From: Burkholderia anthina
GTDB lineage: Bacteria; Pseudomonadota; Gammaproteobacteria; Burkholderiales; Burkholderiaceae
Length of the DNA stretch: 64,000 nt
NCBI RefSeq assembly: GCF_001547525.1
Contig: NZ_CM003768.1
Coordinates: 2,790,001-2,854,000, forward strand
Reading direction: 5' to 3'
Shown: positions 22,452 to 30,759 of the stretch, one piece after another
Position numbering within the stretch: position 1 is the stretch's first letter
Layout of the letters: every line of letters begins with the position of its first letter
The notes under the pieces: model-generated
The model's input: only the letters and a program-made list of their open reading frames with translations
What the model was told of the DNA's origin: nothing
Databases searched by the model: none
Program-made: the position numbers and the translations under genes

Positions 22452-23252
22452 TCAATCCGGCGCCGTTGCCGGTTCGCCCGCATCGGCTGCGATCAGCGCG
22501 AGCCCGGACAGGATCAGCGCGTCATGCCGCGTATGCGCGACCGTCAACGCACGTGCGACGTCGTCCGCCGCACCGCCTGCCAGCACGAGCCGCACGGGCG
22601 CCTGCCAGGCATCGGCGAGATCGCGCCATGCGCGTTCGATGAGGCCGGCCTGCGCGTACAGGCAGCCGGCCGACAGCGAGCGCGGCGTATCGACCTGGAA
22701 CGGCTCGGCCTGCGCGCCCGCGAGCAGCCCGCTTGCGATATCGGTGGTCAGCGTCGGCAACTGCGCGGTGTGCGTGCCGAGCGCGCGCATCATCAGCGCC
22801 CAGCCCGGCGCGATCAGCCCGCCCGTGAACCGGCCGTCCGCGCGCAGTGCCTCGAGCGTCGTCGCGGTGCCGAACGTCGCGATCAGCAGATGCTCGCCCG
22901 GAAACGCCGCGTGCGCGCCGATCAGGCCGGCCCAGCGGTCGCTGCCGAGCTGTTCGGGCGTCGTATAGCCGTTCGTCACGCCGCATTGCGCGGGCCGCGA
23001 GCGGATCGTCGTGCGCGGCAGGCCCGGCCAGCGTGCGTCGAGCAGCGCGTCGATCCGTGCGGCCACGTCGGCGCCCGCGACGTTCGAGATCCAGGCGCCG
23101 CGCGGCCTCGGCACGCGTGACCAGTCGGGATCGGCGCCGCCGTCGCGCGTGTGGCCGAACGCGCCCGTGTCGACGAGCGTGCGCCGCGTGTCGGCGAGCG
23201 CCCATTTGATCCGGCTGTTGCCGGCGTCGATCAGCAGGTACGGTTCGCTCAT
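22452..23252 (-). CDS. coaX: Type III pantothenate kinase
   Basis: A 266-residue ASKHA-fold kinase doing the first step of coenzyme A synthesis. Motifs are DAGNSRIKW (9-17, phosphate 1), [22 protein letters not shown] and [11 protein letters not shown]. The ATG at 23252 overlaps the birA stop as ATGA, so translation is coupled to birA. Type III kinases are insensitive to CoA feedback and pantothenamide antimetabolites (family knowledge). Confidence 0.94.
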   Translation of the reverse strand: MSEPYLLIDAGNSRIKWALADTRRTLVDTGAFGHTRDGGADPDWSRVPRPRGAWISNVAGADVAARIDALLDARWPGLPRTTIRSRPAQCGVTNGYTTPEQLGSDRWAGLIGAHAAFPGEHLLIATFGTATTLEALRADGRFTGGLIAPGWALMMRALGTHTAQLPTLTTDIASGLLAGAQAEPFQVDTPRSLSAGCLYAQAGLIERAWRDLADAWQAPVRLVLAGGAADDVARALTVAHTRHDALILSGLALIAADAGEPATAPD

Positions 23253-24169
23253 TGCGCTTCGCGCAGCGACACGTCGCCGGCCGCGATCGTCTGCACGCCG
23301 TTCGGCGTGTCCAGCAGCAACTGGCCGGTCGCGTCGATGCCCGTCGCGATGCCGCGTGCGCGTTCGACGCCCTGTTCGAGCAGCACGACTTCGCGGCCCG
23401 CGTATGCGTGCAGCGCGTGCCAGCGCGGCAGGAACGGCGCGAGGCCGTCGGCGCCGAATTGCGCGAGCGCGGGCGTGAGCGCGTTCAGCGACGCGGCGAG
23501 CGTATCGGTGAGGTTCGCCGACGCGCACGCGATCGACAGCGCGGCGGGCGGCAGCCCGCTTGCGAGCGTCGCTTCGCGCGCGCGCAGCGCGTCGACCTGC
23601 GCGGCCACGGCTTGCGCGCCGCGCACGTTGATGCCGAAGCCGATCACGACGGCGGTGGCGTCGGCGGTGGTCCAGACGGTTTCGATCAGGATCCCGGCGA
23701 GCTTGCCGACGATGCGCGGCGCGCCGTCGTCGGCGGCCGTCAGCAGCAGGTCGTTCGGCCATTTGAGCGCGACGCGCATGCGGGCGTCGAGCGGCAGCGT
23801 GGCCAGCCCTTCGGCGAGCGCGACGCCGATCGCGATGCTGAGGCCGCCGAGCGCATCGACGGCGCGCGGCACGATGCAGCCGACCGAGCACAGCAGCGCA
23901 TTGCCGGGCTGCGCGAACCACGGGCGACCCTGCCTGCCGCGGCCGGCCGTCTGCTCGAACGCGACGCGCACGAGCGGCGCGGGCAACGCGTTCGCGCCGC
24001 GCGGCAGCGCCTTGAGCCGGGCCGCGACGTCGGCGTTGGTCGAGCCGGTGGCGGCGACGATGTCGAGCGGCCACGCGCGCGGCGCGGCATCCAGGTGCGC
24101 CTCGAGCCGGTTGCGCGCGATGTGCGCGTCGCCGGATTCGGGCGTGTCGGAGGAGGTGGGGGCGTTCAT
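23249..24169 (-). CDS. birA: Biotin--[acetyl-CoA-carboxylase] ligase
   Basis: A 306-residue enzyme that activates biotin to biotinyl-AMP and transfers it to BCCP. The signature [12 protein letters not shown] is clear, followed by [10 protein letters not shown] and [10 protein letters not shown]. There is no N-terminal helix-turn-helix, so unlike E. coli BirA it should not repress biotin genes. It overlaps coaX by 4 bp (ATGA). A TACAAT -10-like hexamer on the minus strand (24182-24177) lies only 7 bp before the ATG at 24169, and no Shine-Dalgarno is seen. Confidence 0.94.
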   Translation of the reverse strand: MNAPTSSDTPESGDAHIARNRLEAHLDAAPRAWPLDIVAATGSTNADVAARLKALPRGANALPAPLVRVAFEQTAGRGRQGRPWFAQPGNALLCSVGCIVPRAVDALGGLSIAIGVALAEGLATLPLDARMRVALKWPNDLLLTAADDGAPRIVGKLAGILIETVWTTADATAVVIGFGINVRGAQAVAAQVDALRAREATLASGLPPAALSIACASANLTDTLAASLNALTPALAQFGADGLAPFLPRWHALHAYAGREVVLLEQGVERARGIATGIDATGQLLLDTPNGVQTIAAGDVSLREAQ

Positions 24170-24658
24170 GGCGCCTATTGTAGCGACAGGGGGCGGTGGG
24201 AGTTGGCAAGCGGGGCGACGGTCATTTCGTCGGGCGGCACGGGCCGACTGATGTGCGACGCTTCGCGCGAATGTGCTCGTCCCGAATGGAGAGGAGTTGC
24301 ATTCAGGTAGTCGCGTGCATATGAGCTGGAATCAATGTCGCTCCGACACTCCGGCTGATCGATTGACGAAACATCGCCGACCGATATTGATCGATTGGGA
24401 TTTCGAATTCGTATGATGGATTTCCTTGTGTCGATCATGCATTTTGGTGCGATGAGATTTGCGCTGATAGCGACGAGAGGGAGTCCGGATGAATGGTGGC
24501 GAGAAATGGTTACGCGAGCCTTCGTTGGTTGTTGCCGGCCGGTGGATGGCTAGCGGAGGCCGGTGTGCTGTTGGCAGGCTGACGGTTGTCGAATGGGCGG
24601 TGGCCGGTACTTTCGCGGATGAGCGTTGCTCGGGCGCGAAGAGCCGGGGTGCCGCCGC
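24170..24658. other. Gene-free left flank of the low-GC T6SS effector island
   Basis: This 489-bp stretch shows a sharp drop in GC from about 24290 on. It contains AT-rich promoter-like elements toward the plus strand: TTGACG at 24363-24368 with TATTGA at 24385-24390, and TATGAT (5 of 6 to consensus) at 24412-24417 with TTGATC at 24387-24392, spacer 19. No frame looks coding. No direct repeats, tRNA end or integrase were seen. Confidence 0.45.
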
Positions 24659-25264
24659 ATGATCCGCTATTTCCTCGCCAAGGGCGATCGGGGCGGCAGC
24701 GCGACGATCACCGAAGGACTGGAATGCGTCACGTGTTCCAATCCGCCGCCGCGTGTGCAGATCGCCACGCTGTACATGAAAACCTACTGCACGGCATGCG
24801 AGCAGGTGGGATTTGTCGTGCCGAAAGGACCGCGCCTGCCCGGCAGGGCACCGAATGGTCAGGCATGGGCGTTGAGTGGGGATATCAACGCATGCGGGTG
24901 CAGTCCGCCGCCTGTGTTCTATGCCGAGCGAGGCATGCGGATGATCCTGACTTCGCATGAGGCGACTGAGCTTATGGAGAAGAGACGCACTCCAACGCCT
25001 GAAGACGAAGCGCCAGTTGCCACGGCGCGAACGGATACCACGCTCGATTACGACGAACAGGTACGTGTTGGCATCGGCACGACGTTGCCGCAGAGCTATC
25101 CCTATTTGATCGAAATGACCGACGGACGCACGTATGCAGGGCGTGTCGGTACGAATGGCCAACTACCGCGCATCGGTACCGAGCCCGCTGGCAGTTATAC
25201 GATCTATTGGGGCGAAGATGCGCTCGCCCATCCAGACTGGACGCCATGCCCAACAGACCGATAA
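24659..25264 (+). CDS. PAAR-domain type VI secretion spike protein with C-terminal beta domain
   Basis: A 201-residue protein. Residues 1 to about 95 form a PAAR-type tip domain (starts MIRYFLAKGDRGG; Cys pairs at ECVTCSNPPP, CTACEQ and GCSPPP; PAAR proteins bind zinc). Residues about 130-201 form a small beta domain (YLIEMTDGRTYAGRVGTNGQ, then GSYTIYW) like the transthyretin-type extensions that dock effectors on T6SS spikes. Its stop TAA overlaps the ATG of the next gene (TAATG), so it most likely carries that effector. Third-position GC bias is weak compared with flanking genes, suggesting transfer. Start ATG 24659; TTG 24626 is less likely. Confidence 0.8.
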   Translation: MIRYFLAKGDRGGSATITEGLECVTCSNPPPRVQIATLYMKTYCTACEQVGFVVPKGPRLPGRAPNGQAWALSGDINACGCSPPPVFYAERGMRMILTSHEATELMEKRRTPTPEDEAPVATARTDTTLDYDEQVRVGIGTTLPQSYPYLIEMTDGRTYAGRVGTNGQLPRIGTEPAGSYTIYWGEDALAHPDWTPCPTDR

Positions 25265-25875
25265 TGGTGAGAGCGAATACGGTCCCTGGATCCACCAAGG
25301 TAGTACAGCTTCACGCCGTGACATTCAAATCGTTGTGGGATGCCTATCCATCGGGGAATCCATACAACGATCCGGCTTATACGAATCAGTGCGCTATTCG
25401 TATAAGTGTCGCCTTGCACCGTGTTGGTGTCGACATGAAGTCATTTTCATCGAGGCTCGTCAGGCCTCTCGGCGGTCAACGCAGTATTGGGCGAATTCTG
25501 TTGAATGGAAAGGCAACGGCCACGCGCGCCAATGAACTCGGCTCGTGGCTCAACCTGCAGCCATTTGCCGGTCTCGGAAGGGCGGAGGTAATTACCGGAG
25601 CGGACTGGGAGGCGAAAATAAAAGGGCGTACTGGTATTGTGATGTTCGATGGTTACTGGGCGCGTGCAGGCGAGTCGGAATTGAATGCGAGCGGTGGTCA
25701 CATTGATCTTTGGAATGGCTCTCGAATGACGATGAATGGTTTCTGGGGTGCGGCATCGACGATAGGGCGATATATCGGGATGGTGTCGTTTCGGCAAGGA
25801 GCGGATGTCTTCCCAAGTCTCAGCTATTCCGATCTCGGGAAATCGAACTCAGTCTTGTTTTGGGAGATCAAGTGA
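25264..25875 (+). CDS. tae4: Type VI amidase effector, Tae4 family
   Basis: A 203-residue NlpC/P60-like cysteine peptidase. The family marks are SLWDAYPSG near the start, catalytic Cys43 in TNQCAIRISVAL and catalytic His146 in GGHIDLWNG. Tae4 enzymes cut the gamma-D-Glu-mDAP bond of peptidoglycan in the periplasm of a rival cell (family knowledge). It overlaps the PAAR stop by 1 bp and the next gene's start by GTGA, so the three form one translation-coupled unit. An alternative in-frame ATG is 25246. A hand count of 25321-25380 gave 28 G+C in 60, against 44 in 60 at 30121-30180. No signal peptide, as expected for T6SS cargo. Confidence 0.84.
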   Translation: MVRANTVPGSTKVVQLHAVTFKSLWDAYPSGNPYNDPAYTNQCAIRISVALHRVGVDMKSFSSRLVRPLGGQRSIGRILLNGKATATRANELGSWLNLQPFAGLGRAEVITGADWEAKIKGRTGIVMFDGYWARAGESELNASGGHIDLWNGSRMTMNGFWGAASTIGRYIGMVSFRQGADVFPSLSYSDLGKSNSVLFWEIK

Positions 25876-26213
25876 AGCGGTTTGCGATTGCGCTTTTGGG
25901 GGCGCTAGGTGGTTTGCTGTTAACTTGGTTTTACCTCTACGTTTACAGCCATATCAATTGGCCGAAACTTGCAGGCACGCCGGCTCGCGGTTGTTACGAG
26001 ATCGACAAGTGTCCGACCTCATGGTGGCAGGGAGTATCGTTTCTGGCGTACTTGCTGGGGCCCGCCTTGTTTTTCTGCGTCGTCAATGTACTGGCTTATA
26101 GACGCTGGTCATGCAAGAGATGGAGCACCACGCTCAGCATTGGAACCGTACTCGCGGGCCTGTTCTATCTCGAGCCCTATGTTTCCCGGCTGCTTAAGTG
26201 GCGTACGGGATGA
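25872..26213 (+). CDS. Small integral membrane protein, candidate Tae4 immunity protein
   Basis: A 113-residue protein starting at GTG 25872, which overlaps the tae4 stop (GTGA). It has three hydrophobic segments: about 4-24 (AIALLGALGGLLLTWFYLYV), about 53-75 (SFLAYLLGPALFFCVVNVLAY) and about 86-102 (TLSIGTVLAGLFYLEPY). The loop between the first two carries two cysteines (RGCYEIDKCP) and should be periplasmic if the N-terminus is inside. Known Tai4 immunity proteins are soluble periplasmic helical dimers, which this is not. Immunity is inferred only from position and coupling. A longer frame starts at 25710 inside tae4 but is an antiphase overlap. Confidence 0.65.
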   Translation: MKRFAIALLGALGGLLLTWFYLYVYSHINWPKLAGTPARGCYEIDKCPTSWWQGVSFLAYLLGPALFFCVVNVLAYRRWSCKRWSTTLSIGTVLAGLFYLEPYVSRLLKWRTG

Positions 26214-26375
26214 ACAGACGATCCTTCACCGGCCGAACGGCTGGTGCGCCACTGCCGTCGCGTAGGCCGATTCCGATTGCGGGGACCGATACCAATGCGC
26301 GCCGCGAGGATGACGCGTGCGACGCAATCACCATTCGGCCGGGCCACGCCCACACGCGCCCCGGCCGAACGGCCG

Positions 26376-27233
26376 TCACGGCGCGACGACCGGATGCTTC
26401 AGCGCATGCGCGGTCTCGATCCACTGCGCGTGGAATTCGTCCGCGTCGGGCCGAAGCCCGAGTTCGCCGTTGCGATAGGCCATCGCGAGCGTCTGCACGG
26501 CTTCCGGTAGCTCGTGCTCGGCGGCCCGGCGATACAGCGCGAGTGCGCGCGCGTCGTCGCGCGGCACGCCGCTGCCGTCGCGGTACGCGTTCGCGAGCAT
26601 GAAGTCGGCAGCCGGGATGTCCGCGCGCGACGCGACGTCGAACCAGTGCGCGGCCTGCACCGGGTCGGCCGCGATGCCGTAGCCGCTGCGGTAGATCAGC
26701 CCGAGGTAATACGCGGCGGCCGGGTCGCCCTGTTCGGCCGCCGCGCCGAGCAGTGCGCGGGCGCGTGCATAGTCTTTCGGGAAGTCGCCGCTGCCGAGCA
26801 GCAACGCCTTGCCGAGCGCGAGCCGCGCGCGCCGCGCAGCCGGCGCGTCGGCCCGGCCGTCTGCCGCCGCGGCCGTTTCCAGCCAGCCGCGCCCCTCGTC
26901 GCGCAGTCCCGGTTCGTGCGCATCGACGAGCGCGATGCCGAGCGCCGCCTGCGCGGCGCCCGAGCCGCGGCGCGCGAGCGTGCGCAATTGGGCCAGCGCA
27001 TGCGGCTCGGTCGCCTGCGTGACCATCGCCTGCCATTCGTCGAGCTGCGCGGCGCTCGGCGCGGGGCCGGCGCCGCGCAGGCCGGCGGCCGCGACGACGG
27101 CCGCGACGGTCACGGCCGCCGCCGCGAGCAGCGCGGCCGGCGGGAGTTTCGCGCGCAGCACGCGCCGCGCGGCGGCGGCGAGGCCGGTTTCGGCGGGCCT
27201 CGTCGTCCGGATCGGTTGCATCGCGTGTCTCAT
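26376..27233 (-). CDS. Sel1-repeat (TPR-like) membrane-anchored protein
   Basis: A 285-residue protein with one N-terminal membrane helix (LPPAALLAAAAVTVAAVVAAA, about 31-51) and then a chain of Sel1-like repeats, for example AAAYYLGLIYRSGYGIAADP, AADFMLANAYRDGSGVPRDD and AVQTLAMAYRNGELG. Such repeats form scaffolds for protein contacts, here in the periplasm. ATG 27233 overlaps the stop of the upstream nucleotidase gene (ATGA), so they are co-translated. Its own role is unknown. Confidence 0.8.
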   Translation of the reverse strand: MRHAMQPIRTTRPAETGLAAAARRVLRAKLPPAALLAAAAVTVAAVVAAAGLRGAGPAPSAAQLDEWQAMVTQATEPHALAQLRTLARRGSGAAQAALGIALVDAHEPGLRDEGRGWLETAAAADGRADAPAARRARLALGKALLLGSGDFPKDYARARALLGAAAEQGDPAAAYYLGLIYRSGYGIAADPVQAAHWFDVASRADIPAADFMLANAYRDGSGVPRDDARALALYRRAAEHELPEAVQTLAMAYRNGELGLRPDADEFHAQWIETAHALKHPVVAP

Positions 27234-29299
27234 TGCGTGAGGTCGATTTCGTAGGTCGCGAGGTTCTTGCCCGAGCCGTCGTCGGCCGCGACCTGCGTGA
27301 TGCCGGTCAGGCCGGCCGCCGCCGCGTCGCCGAGGCGGTTCGGCGCGGACGCGAACCGCACGTGCGCGACCGAGCTCGCGAGCTTCGTGAAGCGCCAGCT
27401 GCGCTGCGCGCCGTCGGCCGCGCGCGTGATCGCGCCGCGCTTCTTGATGAACGCGATCAGCACGTCGCGGTTCGCGTCGGGCGACGCGAAGATCGTCTTG
27501 CTGCCGTCGAGGCCCGGGAAGTTGCCGCCGCCGCTCGCGCGGTAGTTGTTGGTCGCGACGATGAACTGCGCGTTCGGGTCGATCGCCGCGCCCTTGTACG
27601 TCAGGTTCCTGATCCGGCTGCCGACCGGCTGCGTGACGTCGATTTCATACGCGAGATCGGCCGACGTGAACATGTCGAAGTTGTAGCCGGGGAAGGTGCT
27701 GACGAGCGGCTGCACGGTCGCCTGCGTCGGGTCGATCCGGTTGAAGCGCTTCGCGGCCGTCTCGAGCCAGTTCTTCACGTCGGCGCCGCTCACCTTCACC
27801 GCGTACACGGTGTTCGGATACAGGTACAGGTCGGCCGCGTTGTTGATCGCGAGCGCGCCCGGCGCGACGTCGGTGTAGTCGGTGCCGCCGCCGAAGCCGC
27901 TCTTGAACGGCGCGCTGACCGACAGCACCGGCAGCGACGCGTACTGCGGCAGGTTCGCCTGCACGTAGGTCTTCACGTAGTCGGCCTGCGCCTCGTTGAC
28001 GATCTGGATCGCGCCCGGATCGCCGACGTCCGCGAAGTACGTGTTCATCCGGTAGTCGGTCGAGCCGATCGGCGTCTTCACGTAGTCGATCGTCGCCTGG
28101 TGCTCGGCCGCGATCGCGGCGGAGACCGACGGGTCGGCCGCGACGTAGCTCTTGTCGGCGTTCTGGATCGGCCGCGCCTCGACGGTCGTCTGCGATTTGT
28201 CGACGGCCCACGTCTTGCCGTCGAACTTCAGGCCGAGCTTGATCACGCCGAGGTGCTTGCCCCAGTAGTTGGCCATCACGGTCGGCACCCCGTTGACGGT
28301 GCCCTTGACCTTGTCGACGCCCGGCAGGTTGAACTGCGACACGGTGCTGTTCGCGTCCGGGAACACCTGGTGCGAGTGGCCGATCAGCATCGCGTCGATG
28401 CCGGGCACCTTCGACAGCCACCAGCTGCCGTTTTCCATCGTCGGCGAGTACGCGGAATTGTCGAGGCCGCCGTGCGAGATCGCGACGACGAGATCGGCGC
28501 CCTTCGCGCGCATTTCCGGAATGTACTTCTCGGCCGCTTCCTTCAGCCCGGTCGTGTAGACCTTGCCGTCGAGCCAGCGCTTGTCCCAGTTCATGATCGC
28601 GGGCGGCGTGAAGCCGATGATGCCGATCTTCACGGGCGCGCTGACCGTCTTGCCGTCCGGCGTCGTGGCCGTCACCGTGCGCGTCAGGATCGTGTACGGC
28701 GCGAACAGCGGCGCGTTGGTCTTCGCGCTGATCACGTTCGCGAGCACCTGCGGGAAATTCGGGCCCGCGCACTTCTTCTGCTGGGCCGGCGCCGGCAGGC
28801 CGTCGATCTCGAACGTGTTGCCGGTCACCTGCGACAGGTACGGCAGCCCGTAGTTGAACTCGTGGTTGCCGATCCCGCCGCCGTCGAATTTCGCGGCGTT
28901 CATCACCTTGTAGATCGCGAGCGTCTGGTCGCAGCCGACCGGCTTCACGAGCGCCTGGTAATCCGACAGCGCGGTGCCCTGGATCGTGTCGCCGTTGTCG
29001 AGCAGCAGCGTGTTCGGGTACTGCTTGCGCGCCTGCGCGATCAGCGTCGCCACGCGTTCGAAGCCGAGCGAATTGTCGGCGGCGAGCTTGAAATAGTCGT
29101 ACGACAGCACGTTGGTGTGCAGGTCGGTCGTCTCGAGCAGCGCGAGCGTGGCCGTCGTGCCGGCGGGCGCCTGGGCCTCGGGCCGCGACGGCGGCGTGGC
29201 GGTGACGTCGTCGCCGCCGCAGCCTGCGAGGGCGAAGGCGAGGCTGGCGAGTGCGGCGGCGGCCGGCGCGTGGCGGCGGGAAAGCGGGGGGAGACGCAT
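27230..29299 (-). CDS. cpdB: 2',3'-cyclic-nucleotide 2'-phosphodiesterase/3'-nucleotidase, lipoprotein form
   Basis: A 689-residue two-domain nucleotidase. The lipobox LAGC in the signal peptide (LASLAFALAGCGGD) makes it a lipoprotein rather than a free periplasmic protein as in E. coli CpdB. The calcineurin-like domain shows TTDLHTN, GDTIQGT, GNHEFNYG, SHGGLD and GHSHQ; the C-terminal 5'-nucleotidase domain shows TNNYRASGGGNFPG. It scavenges phosphate and nucleosides from cyclic and 3'-nucleotides. ATG 29299 has AGGACA upstream; the 40 earlier in-frame codons look non-coding. Confidence 0.9.
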   Translation of the reverse strand: MRLPPLSRRHAPAAAALASLAFALAGCGGDDVTATPPSRPEAQAPAGTTATLALLETTDLHTNVLSYDYFKLAADNSLGFERVATLIAQARKQYPNTLLLDNGDTIQGTALSDYQALVKPVGCDQTLAIYKVMNAAKFDGGGIGNHEFNYGLPYLSQVTGNTFEIDGLPAPAQQKKCAGPNFPQVLANVISAKTNAPLFAPYTILTRTVTATTPDGKTVSAPVKIGIIGFTPPAIMNWDKRWLDGKVYTTGLKEAAEKYIPEMRAKGADLVVAISHGGLDNSAYSPTMENGSWWLSKVPGIDAMLIGHSHQVFPDANSTVSQFNLPGVDKVKGTVNGVPTVMANYWGKHLGVIKLGLKFDGKTWAVDKSQTTVEARPIQNADKSYVAADPSVSAAIAAEHQATIDYVKTPIGSTDYRMNTYFADVGDPGAIQIVNEAQADYVKTYVQANLPQYASLPVLSVSAPFKSGFGGGTDYTDVAPGALAINNAADLYLYPNTVYAVKVSGADVKNWLETAAKRFNRIDPTQATVQPLVSTFPGYNFDMFTSADLAYEIDVTQPVGSRIRNLTYKGAAIDPNAQFIVATNNYRASGGGNFPGLDGSKTIFASPDANRDVLIAFIKKRGAITRAADGAQRSWRFTKLASSVAHVRFASAPNRLGDAAAAGLTGITQVAADDGSGKNLATYEIDLTQ

Positions 29300-29634
29300 C
29301 GGATGTCCTGTTCGGTGTTCTGTTTTATCAAACGCGAGGTACGCACGAATGGCGGCGCGGCGCGCCGACGGCCTGACGTGCAGCGCGTGAGAGTATCGAA
29401 AGGAAACGTGACGGAACAATGAAAGGTCGCGATACCGGCCACGGGCCCAGGCCCGTTATTGGCATGAACAGGCCCCGCGACGCTCGGCGGCGTCGGGGCA
29501 CGGCCCAGCCGCCCCGGCTCCGGCCCGGCGCCCCGGCCGCGCCCCGAGCCCGGTGCCCCGCCCACATCCTCACGTCGCGGCGCCGGGCGGTTCGCTACAA
29601 TGGCCGCTGTCATCCTTTTGCAAACAACCTGCCC
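29300..29634. promoter_or_regulatory. Divergent promoter region between cpdB and the Mla operon
   Basis: A 335-bp interval. Toward the plus strand TACAAT at 29596-29601 is a good -10, in the context GCTACAATGGCCGC also seen ahead of other genes in this window; it implies a start of transcription near 29608. Toward cpdB a weak pair TTGTTC/GATACT with 16-bp spacing occurs on the minus strand around 29390-29420. The rest is GC-rich, without coding character. Confidence 0.5.
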
Positions 29635-30759
29635 TTGGACTTCGAGACCCCTCCCGGCCTGTCGGTCGACGCCGGCGGCCAGGGCCAGACGGTGCGCCTG
29701 ACCGGCCAGTGGACCGCGCTCTCGCTCGCGCGCAACCGCGGCGCCGTGGCGCGCCGCATCGCGAGCATCGCCGCCGGGCGCGTCATCGAATGGGATCTGT
29801 CCGGCATCGAGCGGCTCGACCACGTCGGCGGCCAGGCGCTGTGGCGCGTGTGGGGCCGCAAGCTGCCGGCGGGCGTCGCGCTGAGCGCCACGCAGCGCAC
29901 GATCTTCGAGCGCATCGAGCGGCTCGACAGCGCGCGCGAGGCGCCCGAGCGCGTGGTGCGCGTCGATCCCGTCACGCGGCTCGGCCAGGCGATCTTCGCG
30001 TTCGGCGAACACCTGCAGGGCGGCATCGCGATGTTCGGCCTCGTGATCCTCGACGCGCTGTCGGTGCTGCGCCGCCCGAAGACGATGCCGTGGAAGGAAA
30101 CCTCGGCGAACATCTACAGCGCCGGCGCGCAGGCGCTGCCGATCACCGCGCTCGTCGCGTTCCTGATCGGCATCGTGCTCAGCTACCTGTCCGCGCAGCA
30201 GCTGCAGATGTTCGGTGCGAACCGCTACATCGTGAACATCCTCGGGCTGTCGGTGATCCGCGAGCTCGGCCCGGTGCTGTCGGCGATCCTCGTCGCGGGC
30301 CGCTCGGGCTCCGCGATCACCGCGCAGATCGGCGTGATGCGCGTGACGGAGGAGCTCGACGCGATGCGCGTGATGGGCATCCCGCACGGGCTGCGGCTGA
30401 TCCTGCCGCGCGTGCTCGCGCTCGGCGTCGCGATGCCGCTGCTCGTGATGTGGACCAACATCATCGCGCTGACGGGCGGCGCGCTCGCCGCGAAGATCGT
30501 GCTCGGCATCGACATCAACTATTTCGTGCGTTCGCTGCCGGGCGTCGTGCCGATCGCGAACCTGTACATCGGCGTCGGCAAGGGCGTCGTGTTCGGCATG
30601 CTGATCGCGCTGGTCGCGTGCCATTTCGGCTTCCGGATCAAGGCGAACTCGCAGAGCCTCGGCGAAGGCACGACCACGTCGGTCGTGTCGTCGATCACGG
30701 TCGTGATCCTCGCCGACGCGGTGTTCGCGATCCTGTTCCAGAACGTGGGGCTCGGATGA
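29635..30759 (+). CDS. mlaE: MlaE-family lipid ABC transporter permease with N-terminal STAS-like domain
   Basis: About 374 residues. Residues 1-110 look like a STAS fold (VRLTGQWTALSL, WDLSGIERLDHVGGQALW), which in the E. coli system is the separate MlaB protein. The rest is the MlaE permease (NIYSAGAQALPITALVAFLIG, GPVLSAILVAGRSGSAITA, MRVMGIPHGLRLILPR) with about five membrane helices. The start is uncertain: the promoter at 29596 argues against the long open frame from 29419, and TTG 29635 is the first plausible codon after it, without a clear Shine-Dalgarno. It heads an operon with ATPase, MCE protein and lipoprotein. Confidence 0.86.
   Translation: MDFETPPGLSVDAGGQGQTVRLTGQWTALSLARNRGAVARRIASIAAGRVIEWDLSGIERLDHVGGQALWRVWGRKLPAGVALSATQRTIFERIERLDSAREAPERVVRVDPVTRLGQAIFAFGEHLQGGIAMFGLVILDALSVLRRPKTMPWKETSANIYSAGAQALPITALVAFLIGIVLSYLSAQQLQMFGANRYIVNILGLSVIRELGPVLSAILVAGRSGSAITAQIGVMRVTEELDAMRVMGIPHGLRLILPRVLALGVAMPLLVMWTNIIALTGGALAAKIVLGIDINYFVRSLPGVVPIANLYIGVGKGVVFGMLIALVACHFGFRIKANSQSLGEGTTTSVVSSITVVILADAVFAILFQNVGLG

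Noticed and set aside
24170..26375. Prophage or integrative element as carrier of the T6SS effector island
   Set aside because: No integrase, transposase, flanking direct repeat or tRNA end was found; only the GC drop suggests transfer.
29419..29634. Longer MlaE start at 29419
   Set aside because: The added 72 residues are Arg/Pro-rich and lie upstream of the -10 TACAAT at 29596, so they would not be transcribed from that promoter.
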